Notes: generated from the letters alone by a model not told the origin. A stretch of 12,507 nt of DNA from Candidatus Avimonoglobus intestinipullorum (GCA_018714645.1 DVND01000149.1:1-12507); one strand, 5' to 3'; shown: positions 7,017 through 12,507, counted from the stretch's first letter. A program made the numbers and translations.

Positions 7017-8769
7017 AGAGTATCCCCTCCTTCCCGTTTTGTTCAAGACGCGATTGTTCTTCCGCCAGGCGGCGGTACAGCCCGCCCTTGTCCATCAGTT
7101 CCCGGTGGCGTCCGCGTTCCGTGACCCCGCCGTTTGACAGCATATAAATTATATCGGCATTTTGGATGGTGGAAAGACGGTGTGAGATAATGATGAGCGT
7201 CCGAGTTTTGGAAAGCTCTCCGATACAGCTCCATATCTCGCGTTCGCTGTCCATATCGACGCTTGACGTCGCTTCGTCAAAAATGATATATTCCGCACGG
7301 CTCAGAAGCGCACGGGCAATACCGATCTTTTGCCGCTGCCCGCCCGACAGCTTGCCGCCGCCATCGCCGGCCGGGGTGTCAAGCCCTTGCGGAAGGGAGC
7401 TTACCCAGTCTTTCAGCCGCACATCGGAAAGCGCGCTCCAAAGCTCTTCGCAAGAGGCGTTTGGAGATGCGATGCGCAGGTTGTCGGCAATCGTGCCGCT
7501 GAACAGGCTCACATATTGCGGAACCATAATGATATGCTTTCTCAGTTCCTCCGGCGTGAGGCTGACGATATCCCTGCCTTCCAGCAGGATACGCCCCTTT
7601 TCGGGGTCATGGAACCGCATGAGCAGACCGGCAGCCGTGGATTTGCCGCTGCCCGAAAGCCCTGCCAGCGCAACCGTTTTGCCCTTTGGTATATCAAGTG
7701 ATATATTGTGCAGCGTCCCGCCGCGGCCGGGATAGGAAAACGAAATATTCTCCATACGGATCCCGTCAAACGGCTCTTTTTCCACCGCCATGTCAGGATG
7801 GTACGGGCGTGAGGTGTCTATGGATAAAAGCTTTTCCACTTTATCCGCGGCGGAAACACCCGCCAATGCGGAATGCGTCGCATTCATGAGCTGCCGTACC
7901 GAGCCGAAAAAGCCGAACGACAGCAGAAGCACCATTAGCCCGCCCGAAAAATCCAGCGTACCCGAAACAATCTGCACCGCGGCAATGACAGTCGAAGCTG
8001 CGACCGCACCGTAGATCAGCCCATCGGTCAAAAGAAAAGATGAAAAATTCACTTTCATAACGTCCATAATTTTGCGGTTAAACGCCTGTGATTTTTTCGC
8101 AAGTACGGCGGCGCGGTCTTTGTCCCTTCCGAACAGCTTAAAGGCAGTAAGCCCGCGGACGCTTTCCAGATAATAGCCGGTCAGGTCTTCCAGGCTGTCC
8201 CAATATTCGGTTTTTAATTTTTCAATATGGCTGCGGAAAATATTATTTACCGGCAACAGGATGAACGAAATAACAAACATTACCGCAGCAGGGATAAGCG
8301 ACACGTCTTTTAACCGGAAGAACAGGTATATAGGCGCAATCAGGCAGTAAAAAAGCCCGGGGAGATATTTGCTATAGTAGATTTGCATGGATTCCACCCC
8401 GTCTACCGACGAGGTAATGGCGGAGACCGGCCCTATCTTTTCAACGCTGCCGACGTCAAGCTCCAATACCTTTGAGAATATACCCGCACGCAGCGACTGC
8501 CTTGCCTTTGCCGTGCAGCGGTATTCCGCCTCGCCTGTAAGAAGTTCCGCCAAAAATATTGCCGCGGCGGTTATGAATGCGGTCAGAACAGCGCTCCCGG
8601 CGTTTGAAGCAGACAATGCGGGGGATGCGATATTGCCCAGAAAGCCCGAAATAATCTGTGCAAACTCAGCTGTCCCCACAAGTGTAACAAGTTTAAGAAA
8701 TGTAATAAGAGCTATCCGGCCCCACAGCCCTTTTGCCATACGCAAAAGCGTTTTATTCAGTAAAAGCAT
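7000..8769 (-). CDS. ABC transporter, fused permease/ATPase (CydD-like subunit of pair 2)
   Basis: A 589-residue half-transporter and first gene of the minus-strand operon. The membrane domain (about residues 15-310) has CydD-like stretches, including KYLPGLFYCLIAP near 134-146 and a GLTAFKLFGRDKD segment near 206-218. ATPase motifs: Walker A GLSGSGKST (370-378), Q-loop Gln418, signature LSGGQRQK (474-481), Walker B with Asp498 and Glu499, D-loop SVD, H-loop His530. All key residues are present. The ribosome binding site is modest (GAAGGA at 8786-8781, 11 bases before the ATG), and a 22-codon reading frame ends in a TAATG overlap with this start, so initiation may be helped by coupling. Expression should come from the operator-controlled promoter at 8891-8919, leaving a leader of roughly 115 bases. 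It pairs with the overlapping downstream ABC gene as a heterodimer. Substrate unknown. Confidence 0.92.
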   Translation of the reverse strand: MLLLNKTLLRMAKGLWGRIALITFLKLVTLVGTAEFAQIISGFLGNIASPALSASNAGSAVLTAFITAAAIFLAELLTGEAEYRCTAKARQSLRAGIFSKVLELDVGSVEKIGPVSAITSSVDGVESMQIYYSKYLPGLFYCLIAPIYLFFRLKDVSLIPAAVMFVISFILLPVNNIFRSHIEKLKTEYWDSLEDLTGYYLESVRGLTAFKLFGRDKDRAAVLAKKSQAFNRKIMDVMKVNFSSFLLTDGLIYGAVAASTVIAAVQIVSGTLDFSGGLMVLLLSFGFFGSVRQLMNATHSALAGVSAADKVEKLLSIDTSRPYHPDMAVEKEPFDGIRMENISFSYPGRGGTLHNISLDIPKGKTVALAGLSGSGKSTAAGLLMRFHDPEKGRILLEGRDIVSLTPEELRKHIIMVPQYVSLFSGTIADNLRIASPNASCEELWSALSDVRLKDWVSSLPQGLDTPAGDGGGKLSGGQRQKIGIARALLSRAEYIIFDEATSSVDMDSEREIWSCIGELSKTRTLIIISHRLSTIQNADIIYMLSNGGVTERGRHRELMDKGGLYRRLAEEQSRLEQNGKEGILYGAAL

Positions 8770-8837
8770 TACGTAATTGTTCCTTCTTTCTTTGTGCTGT
8801 ATGCAAGTCCCATCTTATCGGGAAGTTGGTTATGCAT
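8769..8837 (-). CDS. Possible 22-codon leader ORF before the second ABC operon
   Basis: On the minus strand an ATG at 8837 opens 22 codons ending at TAA 8771-8769. The last A of that stop is the first base of the ATG of the ABC gene (TAATG). Such overlaps usually mark translational coupling. The peptide has no membrane helix or recognisable motif. The ribosome binding site before its ATG is poor (GAGA only 2-3 bases away), and a second in-frame ATG at 8813 has none. It may therefore be a chance frame. The coupling geometry is the only support. Confidence 0.25.
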   Translation of the reverse strand: MHNQLPDKMGLAYSTKKEGTIT

Positions 8838-8890
8838 TCTCTTAATTACGGTTTACAGCGACTGATGAAAATCAAAACTTCTCATTATAT

Positions 8891-8919
8891 ATTATAGTTA
8901 GTTTTATCTAACTTGTCAA
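8891..8919 (-). promoter_or_regulatory. Consensus promoter of the second ABC operon
   Basis: Read on the minus strand, TTGACA (8919-8914) and TATAAT (8896-8891) are 17 bases apart, a perfect vegetative promoter. Transcription should start near 8884, leaving about 115 bases before the ATG at 8769. The spacer is filled by the palindrome AGTTAG-N6-CTAACT, so a bound repressor would exclude RNA polymerase. This should be strong when derepressed and tightly controllable. Confidence 0.9.
8896..8913. promoter_or_regulatory. Palindromic operator in the promoter spacer of the second ABC operon
   Basis: AGTTAG (8896-8901), six bases TTTTAT, CTAACT (8908-8913): perfect 6-bp arms. Including one T on each side it matches 18 of 20 bases with the site at 794-813. 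It fills the spacer between -35 and -10. The TetR protein encoded at 100-717 is the nearest candidate to bind. A distant metal-dependent regulator of DtxR type is an alternative, because its consensus also contains TTAG/CTAA half-sites, although with different spacing. Confidence 0.8.
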
Positions 8920-8952
8920 GTAAAAACGCGAAATTTTTGGTTGCTTTACCCC

Positions 8953-8981
8953 TTGATAAATAATTAATAGAGTGATATATT
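8953..8981 (+). promoter_or_regulatory. Promoter of the metal-ATPase operon
   Basis: TTGATA (8953-8958) and TATATT (8976-8981) are 17 bases apart, close to the vegetative consensus. The next gene on this strand starts at GTG 9040. The promoter is back to back with the minus-strand ABC promoter, with 33 bases between the two -35 elements. The surrounding DNA is very AT-rich; short repeats are present, but I cannot name an operator. Confidence 0.65.
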
Positions 8982-9039
8982 ATATTATAAAGATTTTAGC
9001 GAAAATTGTAATACTCCGACTTTTAAAGGAGGGATTGTT

Positions 9040-9120
9040 GTGAAACAGCATCGTTTTTGGGCATGGGGCGCGGTGATTTGTATGATCATGGTGATGATTA
9101 CCGGCTATAAACGTAAATAA
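9040..9120 (+). CDS. 26-residue single-helix membrane microprotein
   Basis: A short frame starting at GTG 9040 and ending at TAA 9118-9120. It is preceded by a strong AAAGGAGGG (9025-9033) with 7 bases between GGAGG and the start codon. The peptide has a basic N-terminus (KQHR), one hydrophobic helix at about residues 6-21 (FWAWGAVICMIMVMIT), and a GYKRK tail. The Lys/Arg residues at both ends suit a single membrane pass. It lies 19 bases before the gene for another small single-pass membrane protein and is first in the operon that ends with a metal ATPase. A role as a small subunit or regulator of that pump is inferred from position only. I have a faint memory of similar tiny proteins with FWAW near the start and TGYK near the end in gut Clostridia, but cannot verify it. 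Confidence 0.7.
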   Translation: MKQHRFWAWGAVICMIMVMITGYKRK

Positions 9121-9139
9121 CGGAAAGGAAGGATTTTTT

Positions 9140-9421
9140 ATGCACATTTATTCAAAATTAGCCTGCTTTATCGGGGGCGCACTGTTCGGTTCAGCCGGCA
9201 TTAAGCTGCTTACCAGCAAGGACGCAAAAAAGGTATATACCCATATTACGGCTGCCGGTCTTCGGATGAAGGATTCGGTCATGGAGACGGTGACCTGCGC
9301 ACAGGAAAATGCCGAAGATATTTTAGCCTCTGCAAAAGAACTGAATGAAAAGCGTGCTGCAAAAGAAGCGGAGGAAAGAGCCGCCGCTCAGGTTTGTGAA
9401 TCAGACGGCGAAGATGAATAA
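9140..9421 (+). CDS. Small single-pass membrane protein, PacL/DUF6110-like partner of a metal ATPase
   Basis: A 93-residue protein: one N-terminal membrane helix (about residues 5-25) carrying a glycine-rich GGALFGSAG face, a KDAKK turn, a long amphipathic helix (about 31-82) and an acidic tail with one cysteine (VCESDGEDE). The layout and the T-AAGLR...ENAEDILASAKELNE pattern resemble, from memory, mycobacterial PacL proteins (DUF1490). Those have one membrane helix and an acidic or histidine-rich metal-binding C-terminus, and they assemble with P-type metal ATPases. In Bacillota such proteins are, I believe, named DUF6110. The gene directly precedes a P1B-ATPase, as pacL1 precedes ctpC. Proposed role: scaffold or metal chaperone for the pump. 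The C-terminal DLHDHDH-type motif of PacL1 is absent; acidic residues and Cys86 might replace it. GGAAGGA at 9127-9133 is the ribosome binding site. Coding status is very likely; function is inference. Confidence 0.85.
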   Translation: MHIYSKLACFIGGALFGSAGIKLLTSKDAKKVYTHITAAGLRMKDSVMETVTCAQENAEDILASAKELNEKRAAKEAEERAAAQVCESDGEDE

Positions 9422-9428
9422 AATAAGC

Positions 9429-9456
9429 AAAAGGAGCCGCTGAAGGCTCCTTTTTT
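9429..9456 (+). terminator. Intrinsic terminator between the small gene and the ATPase gene
   Basis: AAAAGGAGCC (9429-9438) pairs perfectly with GGCTCCTTTT (9445-9454) around a 6-base loop, followed by T to 9456. The hairpin lies 8 bases after the stop of the small-protein gene and 5 bases before the ribosome binding site (GGAGG, 9461-9465) of the ATPase gene. No separate promoter is visible between them. Partial termination would give more microprotein and PacL-like protein than ATPase. Confidence 0.85.
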
Positions 9457-9472
9457 CAATGGAGGAAGCGCA

Positions 9473-11596
9473 ATGAACGCAGTGATTATGCATGAGAGCC
9501 GCGGCAGGATGCGGTTGAAATTAAAGCATGGAACCATGAGCATCCGCCAGGCCGATCTGTTGGAGGCATGGCTTTCTAAGCAAGAGCCGATCAGCCGTGT
9601 GACCGTACATGAACGCACCGGCTGCTTTATATTGTATTATACGGGAGAAAGGGCACGGATACTGCAAATTGTCCGGAACTTCTCCTGGGAAGAAGCGGAA
9701 ACAAGTGTCATGCTGCCCGCTTACAGTACACGGGCATTAAACCGCGAATTTCAAGAGAAACTGGTGGGAAGAGTGGCGCTGAAAGCCGCCGGGGCTTTGT
9801 TTTTCCCGAAACCGTTCAGAATCGCCAATATAGTTTGGCATGCCGTTCCCTTTCTGCGTAAAGGGCTGCACTGCCTGTTCCATAGGAAGATGAGGGTCGA
9901 GCTGCTGGACGCCGTTTCTATCGGCATTTCTATTGCCCGCGGGGATTTCCCTACTGCAGGTTCTGTGATGTTTCTGTTAAAAATAGGGGAGCTGCTGGAG
10001 GAGTGGACAAGGAAAAAATCCGTCCAGGATCTGGCACAGTGCATGTCTTTAAATGTAGACCGCGTATGGCTGAAAACACCCGGTGGCGAAGTGCTCACAC
10101 CGATCGTCCAGGTTTCCGAGGGGGATCAGCTCGTTGTCAGAATGGGCGGTGTGATCCCTGTGGACGGTATTGTCACCGAAGGCGAGGTCATGGTGAACCA
10201 GGCGTCTTTGACGGGAGAATCCGTTCCGGTTGCCAAACGTCCCGGCGGTTTTGTATACGCGGGAACAACGGTATCAGAAGGGGAATGTACAATAGAGGTA
10301 AAGCAGGCCTCCGGGCAGAGCCGCTATGACCAAATCGTTACTATGATAGAACGTTCGGAACAACTGAAATCTTCTGCTGAAAACAAGGCGAATACGCTGG
10401 CGGATAAACTGGTTCCTTACACATTTGCGGGCAGCCTTTTGAGCTTTGTGCTGACGCGTCGGGCAGTCCGCGCGCTGTCTGTGCTGATGGTTGATTTTTC
10501 CTGCGCGCTGAAGCTTGCAATGCCGCTTTCCGTGCTGTCTGCCATGCGGGAAGCAGGGAAAGAACATATTACGGTAAAAGGCGGGAAATTCCTGGAGACC
10601 ATTGCCAAAGCAGATACTATTGTTTTTGATAAAACAGGGACACTAACACACGCCTGCCCTAAAGTCGCAAAAGTGATCCCTTTCGGCGGCAATGACGAAA
10701 GGGAAATGCTGCGCACGGCTGCCTGCCTGGAGGAGCATTTCCCTCATTCGGTTGCAAATGCGGTTGTAGCGGCGGCGAAAGAGCAAGGGTTAAAGCATGA
10801 GGAGCTGCATTCAAAAGTGGAATATATTGTCGCGCACGGAATTGCCAGCGCGATAGGCGGACAACGGGTATTGATCGGCAGCGCACATTTTATTTTTGAA
10901 GACGAGTGCTGCACCGTCCCTGAGGATGAAAAGGAGAAATTCTCTGCCTTGCCTTTGGAATATTTGCATTTGTATCTTTCGATAGGAAACCGGCTAGCGG
11001 CTGTCATTTGTATTGAAGACCCCTTGCGGGCAGAAGCACCCGATGTGCTTTGTGCTTTGCGCGGCTTGGGCATTCAAAAAACCGTCATGCTGACCGGCGA
11101 CAGTGAACGTACCGCAGCAGCGATTGCTTCCCGTGTGGGGGTGGACGGTTTCCGTGCTGAGGTATTGCCGGAGGACAAGGCAAATTATATTGCCGGGCTT
11201 CGCGCCAAGGGGCATACTGTTATCATGGTTGGCGATGGCATCAACGACTCGCCAGCATTATCGGAAGCGGATGTCGGCATCGCGATCAGCGACGGGGCTG
11301 CCATTGCACAGGAAATCGCCGATATCACCATTGCCGCAGACAGCTTGTGGGAGCTGGTAAGGCTGCGGCAGATCGCGGCGTGCCTGTCAGCGCGCATACG
11401 CGCCAATTACCGTTTTGTCATGGGCTTTAACGGCGCCCTTATTGCACTGGGCGTTGCCGGCGTTATTCAGCCTTCCGTTTCAGCGGCGCTGCACAACCTC
11501 TCGACATTGGGAATCAGCCTGCACAGCATGACCCCCTTGCTCGGGAAGGATACTGTGACGAATGACCGCATGCAGGAACTGAAGATTGTTAATTGA
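9473..11596 (+). CDS. P1B-type heavy-metal-transporting ATPase (CtpC-like, non-CPx variant)
   Basis: A 707-residue membrane pump that couples ATP hydrolysis to metal-ion movement across the cytoplasmic membrane. Order: a degenerate HMA-like N-terminal domain (about 1-75, GRMRLK near the start, no CxxC), four short membrane helices (about 98-177), actuator domain with TGES (247-250), two helices (about 313-356), phosphorylation motif DKTGT with Asp386, GDGINDSPAL hinge (587-596), and two final helices (about 646-690). The ion-site helix carries DFSCALKL (341-348) instead of the usual CPC/CPx, keeping only Cys344. The nucleotide-domain His-Pro motif reads FPHS, with His425 retained. Overall similarity to mycobacterial CtpC (Mn/Zn) is recalled, as is the PacL-like gene just upstream. 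The metal could be Mn, Zn, Fe or another. P1B ATPase: secure. Specificity and direction of biological benefit: unknown. Confidence 0.93.
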   Translation: MNAVIMHESRGRMRLKLKHGTMSIRQADLLEAWLSKQEPISRVTVHERTGCFILYYTGERARILQIVRNFSWEEAETSVMLPAYSTRALNREFQEKLVGRVALKAAGALFFPKPFRIANIVWHAVPFLRKGLHCLFHRKMRVELLDAVSIGISIARGDFPTAGSVMFLLKIGELLEEWTRKKSVQDLAQCMSLNVDRVWLKTPGGEVLTPIVQVSEGDQLVVRMGGVIPVDGIVTEGEVMVNQASLTGESVPVAKRPGGFVYAGTTVSEGECTIEVKQASGQSRYDQIVTMIERSEQLKSSAENKANTLADKLVPYTFAGSLLSFVLTRRAVRALSVLMVDFSCALKLAMPLSVLSAMREAGKEHITVKGGKFLETIAKADTIVFDKTGTLTHACPKVAKVIPFGGNDEREMLRTAACLEEHFPHSVANAVVAAAKEQGLKHEELHSKVEYIVAHGIASAIGGQRVLIGSAHFIFEDECCTVPEDEKEKFSALPLEYLHLYLSIGNRLAAVICIEDPLRAEAPDVLCALRGLGIQKTVMLTGDSERTAAAIASRVGVDGFRAEVLPEDKANYIAGLRAKGHTVIMVGDGINDSPALSEADVGIAISDGAAIAQEIADITIAADSLWELVRLRQIAACLSARIRANYRFVMGFNGALIALGVAGVIQPSVSAALHNLSTLGISLHSMTPLLGKDTVTNDRMQELKIVN

Positions 11597-11647
11597 CAGT
11601 AATAAACAATATAAATCTATTGATAAATAAAAGCTTTATGGTAGTAT
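11593..11647 (+). promoter_or_regulatory. Candidate promoters for the HTH regulator gene
   Basis: Two weak candidates lie after the ATPase gene: TTGACA (11593-11598, overlapping the ATPase stop) with TCTATT (11616-11621) at 17 bases, and TTGATA (11620-11625) with TAGTAT (11642-11647) at 16 bases. Neither is a full match. An AT-only stem, TTTATG (11635-11640) with CATAAA (11652-11657), followed by a T-rich run might act as a feeble terminator of the ATPase transcript. The 149 bases between the genes hold nothing else I recognise. Confidence 0.4.
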
Positions 11648-11745
11648 CAAGCATAAAATTTTTATTTTTTCCATGAAAGAACGAAAATGCGTTTGCTGCA
11701 TGTATAAAATGACATGCCGTGCATCGTGTAAAGGAAAGATATAAA

Positions 11746-12360
11746 ATGCCGAAGGTGAAAAAGATGCCGAAACAATTTAAACCGGCAAGACAATTCAAAA
11801 AATTAAAGGTAACAGAGGCAGCAAAGCTCCTCGGAGTTTCCCAGCCTACGTTAAGCGCGTGGGAGGCGGGACGCAAATCGCCTTCGATTGACAGCCTCGA
11901 AAAAATGGCAGCGCTGTATGGAGTGACGACAGATTTTCTGCTGGGAAGGGAAGAAGAACCGATCCGACATACAAAAGAACCGATACCCGCAAATCTTTTA
12001 TCCATTATGCACGGTTATCCCGTTTGGTCTGCCGAATACGGATGGATGCTCGTTGACGCAGCGGAACAACGTTTGGTTTCTGTGGAGAATGTCTCCGTCT
12101 CCTTTATCGACGCCGGTGAGTTGTACGGCGCGGCGCCCGCATTCGCCGAACCGGTTTTGCCCGATGAAGCGCCGATACAGAAATCTGAGCTTAAGATCTA
12201 TGATGAGATCTGGCTGGAGCCGATCTCGGTTGACAGATGCCTGCGAAACGAGCTGCGAGGATGGTACCATGTAAAAAACAGGTGGGTCGAAAATGAGTTT
12301 GGCAACAGGTTTTACTTGGATACATATGCGAGTAAATGGCTGGCGTTTGCGAAAAAATAA
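11746..12360 (+). CDS. Cro/CI-type HTH regulator with unrecognised C-terminal domain
   Basis: A 204-residue protein. After a basic N-terminus rich in Lys and Pro, residues about 20-67 form an XRE-type helix-turn-helix: VTEAAKLLGVSQPTLSAWEAGRKSPSIDSLEKMAALY is the core pattern (given here in pieces: AAKLLGVSQPTLSAWE, then AGRKSPSIDSLEKMA), ending in TTDFLLGR. The usual first helix is short. The following 135 residues are rich in Trp and acidic residues; I do not recognise them, and they may be a sensing or dimerisation domain. ATG 11746 is chosen over 11719 because AAAGGAAAG (11730-11738) precedes it; ATG 11764 is also possible. It follows the metal ATPase gene by 149 bases, but nothing shows that it regulates that gene. 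DNA binding is well supported; the target is unknown. Confidence 0.85.
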   Translation: MPKVKKMPKQFKPARQFKKLKVTEAAKLLGVSQPTLSAWEAGRKSPSIDSLEKMAALYGVTTDFLLGREEEPIRHTKEPIPANLLSIMHGYPVWSAEYGWMLVDAAEQRLVSVENVSVSFIDAGELYGAAPAFAEPVLPDEAPIQKSELKIYDEIWLEPISVDRCLRNELRGWYHVKNRWVENEFGNRFYLDTYASKWLAFAKK

Positions 12361-12507
12361 AGCATACACGATTCCCGTATTTTTATATGTGGTTGATGCC
12401 GTATCATTTTTGCGGTATATATCGGTTTATGTAATTCTTGATGCTCAAAATTCGTTTTAATTAACAAAACGATTATTCGTTGAGCATATTTATAAATCAA
12501 CGCATTT
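12361..12507. other. Intergenic right end without a recognisable gene
   Basis: 147 AT-rich bases follow the HTH gene. No frame here has a convincing start with a ribosome binding site. The only clear structure is the nested inverted repeat listed separately. A short ATAC/GTAT pair followed by a T run at about 12364-12383 might be a very weak terminator for the HTH gene. Confidence 0.5.
12441..12487. repeat. Nested inverted repeat in AT-rich DNA
   Basis: Outer arms ATGCTCAA (12441-12448) and TTGAGCAT (12480-12487) are perfect 8-bp complements. Inner arms CGTTTT (12453-12458) and AAAACG (12466-12471) enclose a 7-base centre containing part of TTAATTAA. The whole can fold as one long, slightly bulged hairpin. 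It lies 81 bases beyond the HTH gene. It has no T run typical of a terminator. It could be an operator pair, a transcript-end hairpin or a small repeated element whose relatives lie elsewhere in the genome. Confidence 0.6.

Noticed and set aside
7017..7046. Longer N-terminus of the second subunit of pair 2 from ATG 7046
   Set aside because: The ribosome binding site at 7031-7023 lies within this extension and is correctly spaced only for ATG 7016.
6478..7137. Plus-strand frame of 219 codons opposite the second ABC pair
   Set aside because: It spans the overlap of two well-supported minus-strand genes and its translation has no protein-like features.
5310..8769. Naming the second ABC pair cydDC
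   Set aside because: The membrane domains are CydDC-like, but there are no cydAB genes in view, and the context (operator shared with another ABC pair, methyltransferase) suggests a different role.
8980..8990. TTATA-T-TATAA repeat near the metal-operon promoter as a metal-regulator box
   Set aside because: The arms are only five bases in a very AT-rich stretch and do not convincingly match Fur or PerR boxes.
1..12507. Mobile elements, CRISPR arrays, tRNA or rRNA genes, toxin-antitoxin pairs
   Set aside because: No transposase or integrase motifs, no regularly spaced repeats and no structured RNA gene could be recognised on either strand.

Overview
The window reads as chromosomal DNA of a Bacillota (Firmicutes) bacterium, most likely an anaerobic Clostridia-type gut organism (a Christensenellaceae-like source is a guess). 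This rests on strong AGGAGG ribosome binding sites, TTGACA/TATAAT promoters, AT-rich intergenic DNA around moderately GC-rich genes, and the gene families present. There is no rRNA, tRNA, CRISPR array, transposase or phage gene. No gene-free stretch exceeds 300 bases; the longest are 8770-9039, 11597-11745 and 12361-12507.

Left block (1-4446): a TetR-family regulator (100-717) with its own consensus promoter is followed by two adjacent genes for ABC half-transporters (844-2646 and 2647-4389), probably a heterodimeric exporter or a YbtPQ/IrtAB-type transporter. They end at a perfect 16-bp-stem bidirectional terminator (4402-4446).

Middle block (4480-8919, minus strand): a second pair of overlapping ABC half-transporter genes (7000-8769 and 5310-7016), CydDC-like in their membrane domains, is followed by a membrane-anchored SAM-dependent methyltransferase (4480-5283). 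This operon converges on the first. Both ABC operons carry the same near-identical palindrome, AGTTAG-N6-CTAACT, at 795-812 and 8896-8913. In the second operon it sits exactly in the spacer of a consensus promoter. The two operons therefore look like one regulon flanked by operators, with the TetR protein as the first candidate repressor.

Right block (8953-11596): a divergent promoter drives a metal-transport operon. It contains a 26-codon single-membrane-helix microprotein (9040-9120), a 93-aa single-pass protein resembling the mycobacterial PacL/DUF1490 metal-chaperone proteins and DUF6110 (9140-9421), an intrinsic terminator, and a P1B-type ATPase (9473-11596). The ATPase has an unusual Phe-Ser-Cys in place of the CPx motif and His-Ser in place of His-Pro. 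Gene order and architecture recall mycobacterial pacL1-ctpC. This is the strongest candidate for an under-described system in the window.

Right end (11597-12507): a short Cro/CI-type HTH regulator with an unrecognised C-terminal domain (11746-12360), then AT-rich DNA with a nested inverted repeat at 12441-12487.
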